This document shows positions 1-7,443 of a DNA stretch of 35,492 bases, one piece after another; positions within the stretch are counted from its first letter, which is position 1; every line of letters starts with the position of its first letter. Below the pieces are notes generated by a model. It was not told the DNA's origin, ran no database searches, and worked only from the letters and a program-made list of their open reading frames with translations. Source of the stretch: Actinomycetes bacterium (GTDB taxonomy: Bacteria; Actinomycetota; Acidimicrobiia; Acidimicrobiales; Bog-793); NCBI GenBank assembly GCA_021809425.1, contig JAKBAA010000034.1, forward strand, positions 1 to 35,492. Direction: 5' to 3'. Position numbers and translations under genes: made by a program.

Positions 1-30
1 GCTACCTCGTGCTCGGGCACGGGAGACACG

Positions 31-107
31 CTGTCCGTCAGCATGGAGATCTGCTGTCCGCCGGTCAGGAGACCAGCTGTCCGTCTATGAGGAGATCCTG
101 CTGTCCC
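31..107. repeat. Two imperfect ~30-bp direct repeats, possible insertion-sequence end
   Basis: Two related copies lie at 31-60 and 77-107. Each begins CTGTCCGTC, carries a central GGAGATC and ends CTGCTGTCC. A short inverted segment (GGTC...GACC) lies between them. Clusters of TGTCC-type terminal repeats are typical of the ends of some transposons, for example IS21-like elements. No transposase gene lies in the window, so the element would extend to the left of position 1 or be a remnant. The identity as an IS end is inferred; the repeats themselves are seen directly. Confidence 0.4.
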
Positions 108-196
108 TTGACACAAGTCCATCGACCACGCGTAGGCTGCCGCCGTACCTGCGATGGCATGAGCATGGACCGGACGTCGGTCGTAAGGCGGGCGGC

Positions 197-1516
197 ATGG
201 AAGAGGAAGCTGGGGAGCGCGACGCGTCGGCACGAACTGCACGCTCGCCGCTCTCGAAGGCACAGGTCGGCACCGACCACGACGAGGCCGTCGGGAGCTC
301 CGCCGAGCACCGCGACGAGTCGTCACCGGCCGGGAGTTCGACGCCTGCTTTGGACGAGCCGTCCTCGGCCGTGCCGTCGCCACCGCGGACCTCGGATCCT
401 TCGAGCCCGCGGTTGCTCGTCCGCCCGGCTGGATCGACCTGGCGCCCCCCGGCGATCGGTGGCTACCGGTTCGCAGCGGCAGCGGCGGCGTCGCTCGGCG
501 AGCAGATGCTGCAGAAGATCGTCGCGGACTCGCCCGAGCTGCTCGGGCTCCCTCTTGTCGCGGTCGCCCGAGAGCTGTCGGTCCCCGACACCGGCTCGCT
601 CGACCTCGCCTGCGTCGACGGGTCAGGCGCGATCACCCTCGTCGAGTGCAAGCTGAGGGACAACGCCGAGATCCGCCGTACGGTGATCGGCCAGATCCTC
701 GCCTACGCCGCTGGTCTCTGGCGCCTCGACTACGCCGAGTTCGAGCGTCGGTTCAACAGGTCCGCACAGGTGCCCCTCCTCGAGGCGGCCCGCCGGACGG
801 TGGGCGAAGACGACTGGGACGACGAGGCATTCCGCCGAGCGGTCGCGGCCACCCTGGCAGCCGGACGGTTCGATCTCGTCATCGCCGTCGACGCCATCAC
901 CGAGGAGCTCAAGCGCATCGTCCGCTACCTCAACGAGCACACGATCTCGGAGATGCGCGTCCTCGCCTTCGAGCTCGCCTACGCGAAGGAGGGCGACCTC
1001 GAGATCCTCGTGCCGGCCCTCTACGGCCAGGAGATGAAGCCGTCGCCCAGCGGACCCGTGTGGGACGAGAGCAAGCTCTTCGCCACGCTCGCCGAGCGCT
1101 GCCCACAGGGTGAGACGGCCGTGAGGGCGATCTACGAGCACGCCATGGCGCGCGGGGCGGTGCTCAGCTGGGGACGGGCACCCTTGCCGGCTGTGACGGC
1201 CAGCTTCGAGGTCGACGGAGCTCGGGCGCGGGTGTGGACCTGCCAGACGCACGAGACGCCGAACATCTCCGTCAACTTCGACTGGATGCGCGAGGTGGTG
1301 TCGTTGAAGCGGCTGTCCGTGCTCGCCGATCGGATCGGAGGCCTGCCGGGGGCAGCCAAGCGTCTCGACGGTCTCGAGGCGGCTGGCTGGCGCCGGCGGC
1401 CGGGTCTGCCCATCGTCGACGTGCTGTCGCGGCCGCGGGTAGCAGCGCGCTTTTGCGAGGCGATCGACGAGCTGATCGGCGGGGAGGCGCCGTCGGCCGA
1501 GCCAGCAGTTCGGTAG
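197..1516 (+). CDS. PD-(D/E)XK nuclease-like protein of unknown role
   Basis: This 439-residue protein is not one I can name. The first ~90 residues are Ser/Pro/Ala-rich and look disordered. A nuclease-like core follows: an acidic patch LDLACVDG around residue 135, then VECKL around 149, leading into RRTVIGQILAYAAGLW. The spacing D-x(n)-ECK plus a helix containing Q is the pattern of PD-(D/E)XK nucleases such as Holliday-junction resolvase-like and DUF-type DNA-binding proteins. The C-terminal ~250 residues resemble nothing I can place. The ATG at 197 has only a weak upstream purine run (AAGGCGGG). A later start near residue 90 is possible, because the N-terminal segment is of low complexity. 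The gene stands alone between IS-like repeats and decayed mobile-element fragments, which suggests horizontal acquisition and a DNA-processing or defence role; this is inference. Confidence 0.7.
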   Translation: MEEEAGERDASARTARSPLSKAQVGTDHDEAVGSSAEHRDESSPAGSSTPALDEPSSAVPSPPRTSDPSSPRLLVRPAGSTWRPPAIGGYRFAAAAAASLGEQMLQKIVADSPELLGLPLVAVARELSVPDTGSLDLACVDGSGAITLVECKLRDNAEIRRTVIGQILAYAAGLWRLDYAEFERRFNRSAQVPLLEAARRTVGEDDWDDEAFRRAVAATLAAGRFDLVIAVDAITEELKRIVRYLNEHTISEMRVLAFELAYAKEGDLEILVPALYGQEMKPSPSGPVWDESKLFATLAERCPQGETAVRAIYEHAMARGAVLSWGRAPLPAVTASFEVDGARARVWTCQTHETPNISVNFDWMREVVSLKRLSVLADRIGGLPGAAKRLDGLEAAGWRRRPGLPIVDVLSRPRVAARFCEAIDELIGGEAPSAEPAVR

Positions 1517-1524
1517 GCAGGGAG

Positions 1525-1980
1525 GCGACACGGAGGCAGACGAGCAGGCCTGTTCGTTGCGGCAGCCTCGAGGCGGTCAGCCCCGCCGAGGTCGTGCAGG
1601 TCCCCGACCGTCTGCAGGCGATGCACGAGGGGCACGTCCTCCACCATGCGCCACGTCGCCACGACCGACAGGTCCTTGACCGTGCGGACGGCGATCGTGG
1701 CGTCGCCGGGCGCCAGCGCAGGAACGAACCCGACGGGCTCGACGCCGAGGGCGCTTGACGTGGAGACGTGCGTCCTCGAAGCGGTGCGCCACGGCGCGAC
1801 GAGATCTGGCGTGAGGTCGGCGGATGCCGTGGCGACGGCGTCGGTGAGGAGCGGCCTCCTCGAGGTCGACGGCGCCATCGACCAGCGCGCCGGCCCGGGT
1901 GAGGAGGGTCAGGATCTGGGCGACGCGAGCCAGGGAGACGCCGAGGACGCCTGCAGGGCCCGCTGGGTCGGCGGCATGCC
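1525..1980 (-). pseudogene. Decayed winged-helix regulator, AbiEi-like
   Basis: Read on the minus strand, 1975-1880 encodes a helix-turn-helix-like stretch (GVLGVSLARVAQILTLLTRAG). After a change of frame near 1880 a second stretch follows, ending near 1525, with LVAPWR, VGFVPALAPGDATI, VVATWRMVE and LQTVGDLHDLGGADRLEAA. The combination of an N-terminal winged helix and an APWR...LQ...DL.DLGGADR..AA block reminds me of AbiEi-type antitoxins and related actinobacterial regulators. The two parts are in different frames and there is no convincing start or stop, so I call it a pseudogene. A sequencing frameshift in a live gene is the alternative. Family assignment is tentative. Confidence 0.4.
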
Positions 1981-2280
1981 CGCGGCGGCACCGTGCGCGC
2001 CGCCCGGGGCCGTAGCGTCGCCCCAGTGGCGACCTCGTGGCACGCTCACCGCCTCCACGCTGGGCGGATGAGTGCTCGCGGGCGGCTCGTCCACAAGGCT
2101 TGCGCGCAGCGGGCCCGGCCCTCACGGACGAATCTGATGGCATGCAAGTGTCATTTACGGCGTCGGCCGGTGCCAACAATTGCGTCCTACCCAGTCGCGG
2201 GCTTGCTCATGTCGTCTCGACGCCTTCGAGTCGGACCCCCTCTGAGCTGCGAAGATGCGACAAACTCGGACAAAAGTAGA

Positions 2281-2360
2281 CGCATTGTGACGCCACTGCC
2301 TGCCCCTTTTAGTCCCACGGTGACCGGATCGAGACCCGGGCGGCCCACCGGAAAGACCAG
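2281..2360 (-). other. Possible integrated-element boundary sequence
   Basis: On the minus strand this segment translates as a short run GRPGLDPVTVGLKG with no gene context. Very similar short translations (GRPGLDPGTLGLK and the like) are scattered in actinobacterial genomes near ends of integrated elements. The DNA contains an imperfect stem CCGG-(8)-CCGG around the GGGTCTCGATCC core, somewhat like a tRNA T-arm, but no complete tRNA is present. The interpretation as an element end or relic attachment region is from memory of such sequences and is unproven. Confidence 0.25.
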
Positions 2361-2403
2361 CTCAGCAAGTTACGCGGCGGTAGTGCTGGCGGTGGCCGCC
2401 TGA

Positions 2404-2445
2404 AAGCGCCTTCGGCGCAACAGCGGGCCCAACAGCTGTTGGGCC
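2404..2445. repeat. Small hairpin plus 20-bp perfect palindrome
   Basis: Positions 2406-2418 form GCGCC-TTC-GGCGC. On the minus strand this hairpin is followed by a short T-rich run, so it could end transcription of the minus-strand fragments. Immediately beside it, 2426-2445 is a perfect 20-bp palindrome centred on CAGCTG (GGCCCAACAG followed by CTGTTGGGCC). A loop-less palindrome of this kind is more like a binding site for a dimeric protein or a recombination site than a terminator. Function unknown. Confidence 0.45.
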
Positions 2446-2549
2446 GGAGGGGAGGGCCATAGCGGACAGCATCGGTCCCCGACCGGACAAGGCGCCCGAG
2501 GCGTCGGAGCTCACGTGTACGTGGGGCGGGACGCCAGCGGGCGGGTCCG

Positions 2550-2717
2550 TCACGGAAGTCGACGGTTCCACCGCTTCGCGTCGAGGAGACGCAGGCGCAC
2601 GACGGAGCCGAGCGAGGTGACGGCGAAGGCGAGCACGACGAGCACGTCAGCGCCGGGACCGAACAGCACGTCCCCGAGGCGAGCGACGAGAGCGCGACGG
2701 GCCCGGCGGGACGAGGC
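2550..2717 (-). pseudogene. Fragment of a small membrane protein
   Basis: On the minus strand, directly after the stop of the preceding fragment and in the same frame, about 55 codons run to a TGA at 2550-2552. They encode one hydrophobic segment (LFGPGADVLVVLAFAVTSLGSVV) followed by a basic tail. No convincing start codon is visible: the ATG overlapping the upstream stop is in another frame. Small one-helix proteins next to the regulatory gene are common in actinobacterial integrative elements. I treat this as a remnant with low certainty; it could be a real small gene using a GTG start. Confidence 0.3.
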
Positions 2718-2849
2718 TCATGCCGCGCGCACCTGCAGCGGCTCGATCTTCGCCGCCTTGAACGAGACACCGGCCCGGTCGTCCATCGACCAGGTCGTGG
2801 CGACGGGCTCGGTCACCTTGACCGGCGTGAGCTCGCCGATCCCCGCAGC
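2718..2849 (-). pseudogene. C-terminal fragment of an integrative-element regulatory protein (SCO3933-like)
   Basis: Minus-strand translation gives ELTPVKVTEPVATTW, then DDRAGVSFKAAKIEPL, ending at a TGA at 2718-2720. The TP(V)K-V...TW..DGRAGVSFRA..I pattern is characteristic of the small regulatory or excision-control proteins carried by actinobacterial conjugative integrative elements and plasmids. The N-terminal part is missing: upstream the sequence runs into the plus-strand RecG-like fragment, so two broken genes abut here. Only about 44 codons are left. Confidence 0.45.
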
Positions 2850-2858
2850 GTCACGCGC

Positions 2859-3095
2859 CTTGCCCGCGATCCACGCATCGCCCGGGTCTGCTCCGATCTC
2901 CGCTTCGGCCAGGAGCTCGGCGAGGGGATCCGGAGGATCTTCGAGGAGATGCGCATCTCACGGCCGGTCGTGCTGCGGACGCTCCGCACGCTGCAGCGGG
3001 AGCAGCTCGTCGATTGGGTCGGCCACAGCCCGCGGGACCCCCGTGCCTGCTGGAAGCTCCGCATTGAACGACTCTCACGAGCTCGCAGCCCATAA
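2859..3095 (+). pseudogene. C-terminal fragment of RecG-like / AlbA-type ATP-binding protein
   Basis: Seventy-eight plus-strand codons read RDPRIARVCSDL, then FGQELGEGIRRIFEEMR, then a helix-turn-helix-like piece ending LVDWVGHSPRDPRACWKL and stopping at TAA 3093-3095. The first part matches the end of the ATPase-like C-terminal domain of 'RecG-related, AlbA_2 DNA-binding' proteins, where R(N/D)P.(I/L)A.V..DL.(F/L)G.ELGEGI.R.F..M is conserved. The second part matches the winged helix that normally follows some 50-60 residues later. The linker between EEMR and the winged helix is missing, and nothing upstream encodes the rest of the protein. It is therefore a relic with an internal deletion. 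Confidence 0.6.
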
Positions 3096-3099
3096 ATAG

Positions 3100-3240
3100 G
3101 CCCTGACCAGGGACTTCGTCACTACTCTCAATCAGCTCTCAACCACCCTTGCGAGGAGCGATCATCGCTCGGGAGCGGCGCGGGCGTACCAGGAGGCCGG
3201 CCAGCCCTACGGGCGGGCGATGCACTCGACAAGAAGTGAG
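3100..3240. other. Intergenic segment, no gene seen
   Basis: Between the decayed fragments and the ctaA promoter I see no open frame with coding character. It holds one short inverted repeat, CCCTGACCAGGG, near 3102-3113, just after the RecG-like relic. Confidence 0.4.
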
Positions 3241-3244
3241 GGAG

Positions 3245-3274
3245 TTGAGGTAGAGCTGCCGATACGGTTAGCCT
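3245..3274 (+). promoter_or_regulatory. Probable sigma-70-type promoter of ctaA
   Basis: TTGAGG at 3245-3250 and TAGCCT at 3269-3274 are separated by 18 bases. They lie about 60 bases before the preferred GTG start of ctaA. The match to TTGACA/TANNNT is fair. It is inferred from sequence only. Confidence 0.35.
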
Positions 3275-3334
3275 CGACGCGCCGAGGTGGGCCGGGCGTC
3301 ACGCCGGCGGCGGACGACGGGGAGGGAGGATCGC

Positions 3335-4315
3335 GTGCAGCTGAGCGTCACGAGGTCCAAGGCCGGCACACGGAGCTCGGCGGGAGCGAAGGGCACCGAG
3401 CGCCGCGGCCCCGACCGGTCGGTCGTCACCGCCGCCCTGGCCACCACCGTCGCCGCCTTCGGCCTGGTGGTGCTCGGGAGCACCGTCCGGGTGACGAGCT
3501 CGGGGATGGGTTGCCCGAGCTGGCCCCTGTGCTTCGGCCACGTCGGACCGGTGGACCAGTACCACGCGTTGCTCGAGCAGTCCCACCGGTACCTGGCGAG
3601 CCTGGTGACCGTGGGCGCCATCACGACGGCGGTGCTGGCTCGCCGCTCTCGGGTGCGCCGGCGGGCCTCGGTCCCTGCGATGGTCGCCGCCGGGCTGGTC
3701 CTGTTCCAGGCTGCGCTCGGGGCGGTGACGGTGTTCGCGAGGAACGAGCCGTGGACGGTCGCCGTCCACCTCGTCGTGGGGCTGGTCTTCCTCGCGTCGA
3801 CCGTCGTCACCGCGACCGCCGCCCTGAGGGCGCCGCGGTGGTGCTGGTCCCCTGGCGAGGTCGGCCGGTGGGCACCGGTGCTCGTGGCGAGCACGCTGCT
3901 GACGATCGTCGGCGGCAGCGTCGTCGTCGCCACCGGCGCCGCCACGCGCTGCCCCTCCTGGCCGCTCTGCCCGTCGTCGGCACCCGGGCTCGCCGACTGG
4001 CAGCTCGTCCATCGCGGGCTCGCCGGTTGCGTTGGCCTCGCCCTCGTGGCCTTTGTCGGGACCCACTGGAGGCGGACGGCAGGTGAGGGGTGGTGGCGGG
4101 CCCTAGCGGTCGCCTCGTTGGGCAGCTATGCGGCGGTCGCCGCCTTCGGGGCTGCGAGCGCCCTCACCCGGGCCGCGGCCGACTGGCAGGACGTGCACCT
4201 TGCGGCGGTCGCGTTCCTCTGGGTGCTTGTGGTCACCCTCGTCACCAGCCGCTCCCTTCGGGGGGCGCCCGGTCCGGCGCCGGCCGGAGGCCAGGTGGCG
4301 CCGAGCCGTCCCTGA
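3335..4315 (+). CDS. ctaA: Heme A synthase, CtaA/COX15 family
   Basis: This integral membrane enzyme converts heme O to heme A for cytochrome aa3 oxidase. The GTG at 3335 is chosen because a strong ribosome-binding site (GGGAGGGAGGA) ends five bases before it; an upstream in-frame GTG at 3287 lacks one. The 326-residue product has a basic N-terminus and about eight hydrophobic segments in two related halves, as the family does. Diagnostic features are the extracytoplasmic cysteine pair GMGCPSWPLC (Cys60 and Cys65) with its counterpart TRCPSWPLC in the second half, and the heme-ligand histidines in QSHRYLASL (His84), LVHRGLAG and QDVHLAA. No ctaB or oxidase genes lie next to it. The following gene starts ~100 bases downstream and is unrelated in function. 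Confidence 0.88.
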   Translation: MQLSVTRSKAGTRSSAGAKGTERRGPDRSVVTAALATTVAAFGLVVLGSTVRVTSSGMGCPSWPLCFGHVGPVDQYHALLEQSHRYLASLVTVGAITTAVLARRSRVRRRASVPAMVAAGLVLFQAALGAVTVFARNEPWTVAVHLVVGLVFLASTVVTATAALRAPRWCWSPGEVGRWAPVLVASTLLTIVGGSVVVATGAATRCPSWPLCPSSAPGLADWQLVHRGLAGCVGLALVAFVGTHWRRTAGEGWWRALAVASLGSYAAVAAFGAASALTRAAADWQDVHLAAVAFLWVLVVTLVTSRSLRGAPGPAPAGGQVAPSRP

Positions 4316-4370
4316 AGGCGTCGCCGGACGGTGCTCGCCGGCTCCCCGGTCGCTCCGTCCCTCAAGGCGT
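4306..4370. repeat. 16-bp direct repeat flanking the ctaA stop
   Basis: CCGTCCCT(G/C)AAGGCGT occurs at 4306-4321, over the end of ctaA, and again at 4355-4370 with 15 of 16 bases identical. The second copy supplies the -35-like part of a possible promoter for the downstream gene. Confidence 0.4.
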
Positions 4371-4389
4371 GGCGGCGGCCCGCCGATAC
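4362..4389 (+). promoter_or_regulatory. Possible FliA/WhiG-type promoter
   Basis: TCAA at 4362-4365, 16 bases, then GCCGATAC at 4382-4389 resembles the motility/sporulation sigma consensus TAAA-N15-GCCGATAA. It lies 30 bases before the PAS-GGDEF-EAL start. One -35 base differs and the spacing is one longer, so this is a candidate only. Confidence 0.25.
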
Positions 4390-4418
4390 CCAGGTGGACC
4401 GGGCAGGGGAAGGTGGGG

Positions 4419-7400
4419 ATGGACGACGGCGGCGCAGGGTGGGACTGGTGGCCCGATGGAGGGCGCACGCTCCTGGTCTGCCCAGCGGAGGCGCTCGACC
4501 ATCTGGTGGCCCTGGCCGGTCTCGGCCCGGGGAGCTGGGTGACGGCGACGACGGCCGAGGCGGCGTTCCCTGCCGTGTGCGGCGAGCGGTTCGCCGTGGT
4601 GCTGGTCGACCTGCCGGTGGCCGGCGAGGCGCTGGCGTCGTTGGCCGGCGAGCTGCGGATCGTCCGCCAGGGGCCGGCGCTGATCGTGGTCGGGTCGGCG
4701 GGCGACCGGTCGGCGGTGCTCGGGCGCGGCGCCACCGGGTTCGTCACCCGGGAGGAGCTGACGGCCGAGACGCTGCGCGAGGAGCTGCGGCGCTGGACGG
4801 TCCCGCGAGAGCGGATCGGGCGGCTGGTCCGCCACGTCGAGCACCAGCGACGGGTGGTCGACACGCTGCTCGAAGGAGTGGTGATCTGCTCGCCGGCCGG
4901 CCGGGTGCTGCACGTCAACGAGAGCGCCGCCCAGCTGATCGGCCGGCCGGCGGCCGAGCTGCTGTTCCGACCGCCGCCGCTGGCGTCGCTCGAGCTGGCC
5001 GACGAGGACGGCATGCCGGTGCCCCCCGGGGAGACGGCGACCGCTCGGGCCCTGCGAAGCGGCCGGCCGGTGGAGGGGATCGTCCAGCGGATGCGCCGGG
5101 CGGACGGCGAGTGGCGGTGGATCGAGCTGTCCGTGTCGCTGCTCGCCGAGCCGCCCGGCACGGCGCCGTACGCGACGGTGGCCTGCTTCCGGGACGTGAC
5201 CGGTGAGCGGGAGGCCCAGGCGTCCCACCTGTCGGCCGAGCGTCGTCGGCGCCAGCTGCTCGAGCACGCGAGCGACGGCTACCTCGTGCTCGACCGCCAC
5301 GGGCGGGTCCGCGAGGTGAGCCCGTCGATCGAGCGGCTGTGGCCGGTCGCCCACCTGTTGGGCGTCGAGGCGGCCACGTTGTTCGATGCCACCGCCGCAA
5401 CCAGCTTCCGGGCGGCGGTGGCCGGGACGTTCGACGGGTCGGCGGCCCCCCAGCGGCTCGAGCTGCGCCTCGCCGCCGCCGCCGCCGGCACCGGCACCGC
5501 CGGCGACGGGCCGGAGGGCCGGTGGGTCGAGGCGACGGTGAGCAGGGCCCCCGACGGTGACGCCGGCGACGGCGGCGGGGCGGTGGTGGTCAACCTGTCG
5601 GACGTGTCGGCCCGGGTGCGGGCCGAGCGGGCACGGCGGTTCGCCGAGGACCGGTTCCGGCTGGGCTTCGAGAACGGGACGGCCGGCATGAGCATCACGG
5701 CGCTCGACGGGCGGATCGTCGAGGCGAACCCGGCCCTGTGCGAGCTGCTCGGGGTGACGGCGGAGCAGCTGGTGGGCACGTCGGCGAGCGATTGGATCCA
5801 CCCGGGCGACGCCGCCGACCGGGTGAGCGAGCGGGCGAGGCTGCTGTCGGGCGAGGTCGACCACTACCGGTGCGAGCGGCGCTATGCGCGCCTCGACGGC
5901 GGCGTGGTGTGGTGCCTCGTCGACGTGTCGCTCATCCGGGGCGACGACGGCGAGCCGCGCTACCTGTTCAGCCAGTTCCAGGACGTCACCGAGCGGAGGT
6001 CGCACGAGGCGGCCCTCGAGCACCGCGTCCACCACGACAGCCTCACCGGGCTGCCCAACCGCCGCGGCCTGGCGGCCTTCCTCGACGGCGCCCTCGGGCG
6101 GGCGGCGGCCAGCGACACGAAGCTGGCCGTGCTGTTCCTCGACGTCGACCGGTTCAAGGTGATCAACGACGGGCTCGGCCATGTCGCCGGTGACACGATC
6201 CTCGCCGAGACCGCCCGCCGGCTGCTGCTCGGGGTGCGCGAGGGCGACCTCGTGGCGCGCTTTGGCGGCGACGAGTTCATCGTGGTGTGCGAAGGCGTCG
6301 TCGGCCGGGAGGACGCCGACGTGCTGGCGCGCCGCATGGTGACGCTGTTCGACGAACCGTTCGACGTCGACGGCAAGCCGATCTACGTGACCGCCTCCTG
6401 CGGGATGGTGGTGGTCGACGGGTCGACGAGCGCCGAGGTGGCCCTGCGGGACGCCGACGCCGCCATGTACGAGGCGAAGGACCGCGGGCGGGGCCGGGTG
6501 CAGGTGTTCGACGAGCGGCTGCGGCGGGCCGTGTCGGAGCGGCTGGAGATCGAGCAGGCGCTCCGCCTCGCCCTCGACCGAGGTGAGCTGCGGGTACGGT
6601 ACCAGCCGGTCGTCGCCCTCGCCGAGGGCCGGACGGTGGGGGTGGAGGCGCTCGTGCGGTGGGAGCACCCGACGAGGGGCCTGCTCTCGCCGGCCGAGTT
6701 CATGCCGGCGGCCGAGGCGTCGGGTCTCGTCGTCGGGATCGGTGCCTTCGTGCTCGAGCAGGCCCTCGACCAGGTCGCCCGGTGGCGTGCCGGGGCGTTC
6801 CCTTCGATCTGGGTGGCCGTCAACCTGTCGCCCCGACAGCTCAGCATGGGCAGCCCGGCGTCCGCCTGCGAGCGGGCGCTCGCCGAGCGGGGACTGCCGG
6901 CCGAGGCGCTGCGGCTCGAGCTGACCGAGTCGGCCCTGATGGACGACGTGGCGTCGTCGGCGCGGATGCTCGAGGAGCTCCGCTCGCTCGGCGTCGCCGT
7001 CGCCATCGACGACTTCGGCACCGGCTACAGCTCGCTCGCCTACCTGAGCCGGTTCCCGGTCAGCCAGCTGAAGATCGACCGGTCGTTCGTCGCCAGCATC
7101 GGCTCGGACCCGCACGCGCCCGAGATCGTCCGGACGATCGTCAGCCTCGCCCAGGCGATGGGCCTCGAGACCTGCGCCGAGGGGGTCGAGCGCCCGGACC
7201 AGCGCGACTTCGTGGCCGGGCTCGGCTGCAGGCTCGCCCAGGGCTACCTCTGGTCGCCCCCCGTTCCCGCCGAGGCGCTGGCGACGCTGCGCACGGCCCC
7301 CGTGGCCCCCGTGGCCCCTGTGGCCCCCGTGGCCCTTGTGCACTCGGGGATGCCCGCGGCCCGTGGCACGTCGCCGGCGGATCTGGCAGCGGTGACCGAC

Positions 7401-7421
7401 GCGCTGACGCCCGTGCCGTAG
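4419..7421 (+). CDS. PAS-GGDEF-EAL bifunctional cyclic-di-GMP protein
   Basis: A soluble 1000-residue signalling enzyme predicted to make and break cyclic-di-GMP. The ATG at 4419 follows the purine run AGGGGAAGGTGGGG. Domains in order: a receiver-like fold lacking clear phosphorylation residues (about 16-125); three PAS domains (about 144-264, 268-400, 408-526), the second holding an Ala/Gly-rich insertion; GGDEF (about 536-700); EAL (about 714-957). The cyclase site is intact (LTGLPN, DVDRFK, RFGGDEF near 615) and an inhibitory RxxD site sits five residues before GGDEF (REGD). The phosphodiesterase residues are also intact: EALVRW near 742, VNLSPRQ, LELTES, DDFGTGYSS, LKID and AEGVE. No membrane segment is visible, so input is cytosolic, probably redox, light or ligand sensing by the PAS domains. 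The tail carries a four-copy 9-base repeat encoding Val-Ala-Pro. Confidence 0.9.
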   Translation: MDDGGAGWDWWPDGGRTLLVCPAEALDHLVALAGLGPGSWVTATTAEAAFPAVCGERFAVVLVDLPVAGEALASLAGELRIVRQGPALIVVGSAGDRSAVLGRGATGFVTREELTAETLREELRRWTVPRERIGRLVRHVEHQRRVVDTLLEGVVICSPAGRVLHVNESAAQLIGRPAAELLFRPPPLASLELADEDGMPVPPGETATARALRSGRPVEGIVQRMRRADGEWRWIELSVSLLAEPPGTAPYATVACFRDVTGEREAQASHLSAERRRRQLLEHASDGYLVLDRHGRVREVSPSIERLWPVAHLLGVEAATLFDATAATSFRAAVAGTFDGSAAPQRLELRLAAAAAGTGTAGDGPEGRWVEATVSRAPDGDAGDGGGAVVVNLSDVSARVRAERARRFAEDRFRLGFENGTAGMSITALDGRIVEANPALCELLGVTAEQLVGTSASDWIHPGDAADRVSERARLLSGEVDHYRCERRYARLDGGVVWCLVDVSLIRGDDGEPRYLFSQFQDVTERRSHEAALEHRVHHDSLTGLPNRRGLAAFLDGALGRAAASDTKLAVLFLDVDRFKVINDGLGHVAGDTILAETARRLLLGVREGDLVARFGGDEFIVVCEGVVGREDADVLARRMVTLFDEPFDVDGKPIYVTASCGMVVVDGSTSAEVALRDADAAMYEAKDRGRGRVQVFDERLRRAVSERLEIEQALRLALDRGELRVRYQPVVALAEGRTVGVEALVRWEHPTRGLLSPAEFMPAAEASGLVVGIGAFVLEQALDQVARWRAGAFPSIWVAVNLSPRQLSMGSPASACERALAERGLPAEALRLELTESALMDDVASSARMLEELRSLGVAVAIDDFGTGYSSLAYLSRFPVSQLKIDRSFVASIGSDPHAPEIVRTIVSLAQAMGLETCAEGVERPDQRDFVAGLGCRLAQGYLWSPPVPAEALATLRTAPVAPVAPVAPVALVHSGMPAARGTSPADLAAVTDALTPVP
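7302..7337 (+). repeat. Four copies of a 9-bp repeat within coding sequence
   Basis: GTGGCCCCC and near copies start at 7302, 7311, 7320 and 7329. They encode a VAP-VAP-VAP-VAL run in the disordered tail after the EAL domain, and could vary in copy number by slippage. Confidence 0.7.
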
Positions 7422-7443
7422 GCCGGCGCGCCGAGCCCCGCCG

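Noticed and set aside
2281..2360. A tRNA gene
   Set aside because: Only a T-arm-like GGGTCTCGATCC is visible; no acceptor stem, anticodon arm or D-arm could be assembled.
3287..3334. Upstream GTG 3287 as the ctaA start
   Set aside because: It has no ribosome-binding site and would add a highly basic 16-residue extension, whereas GTG 3335 has an excellent site.
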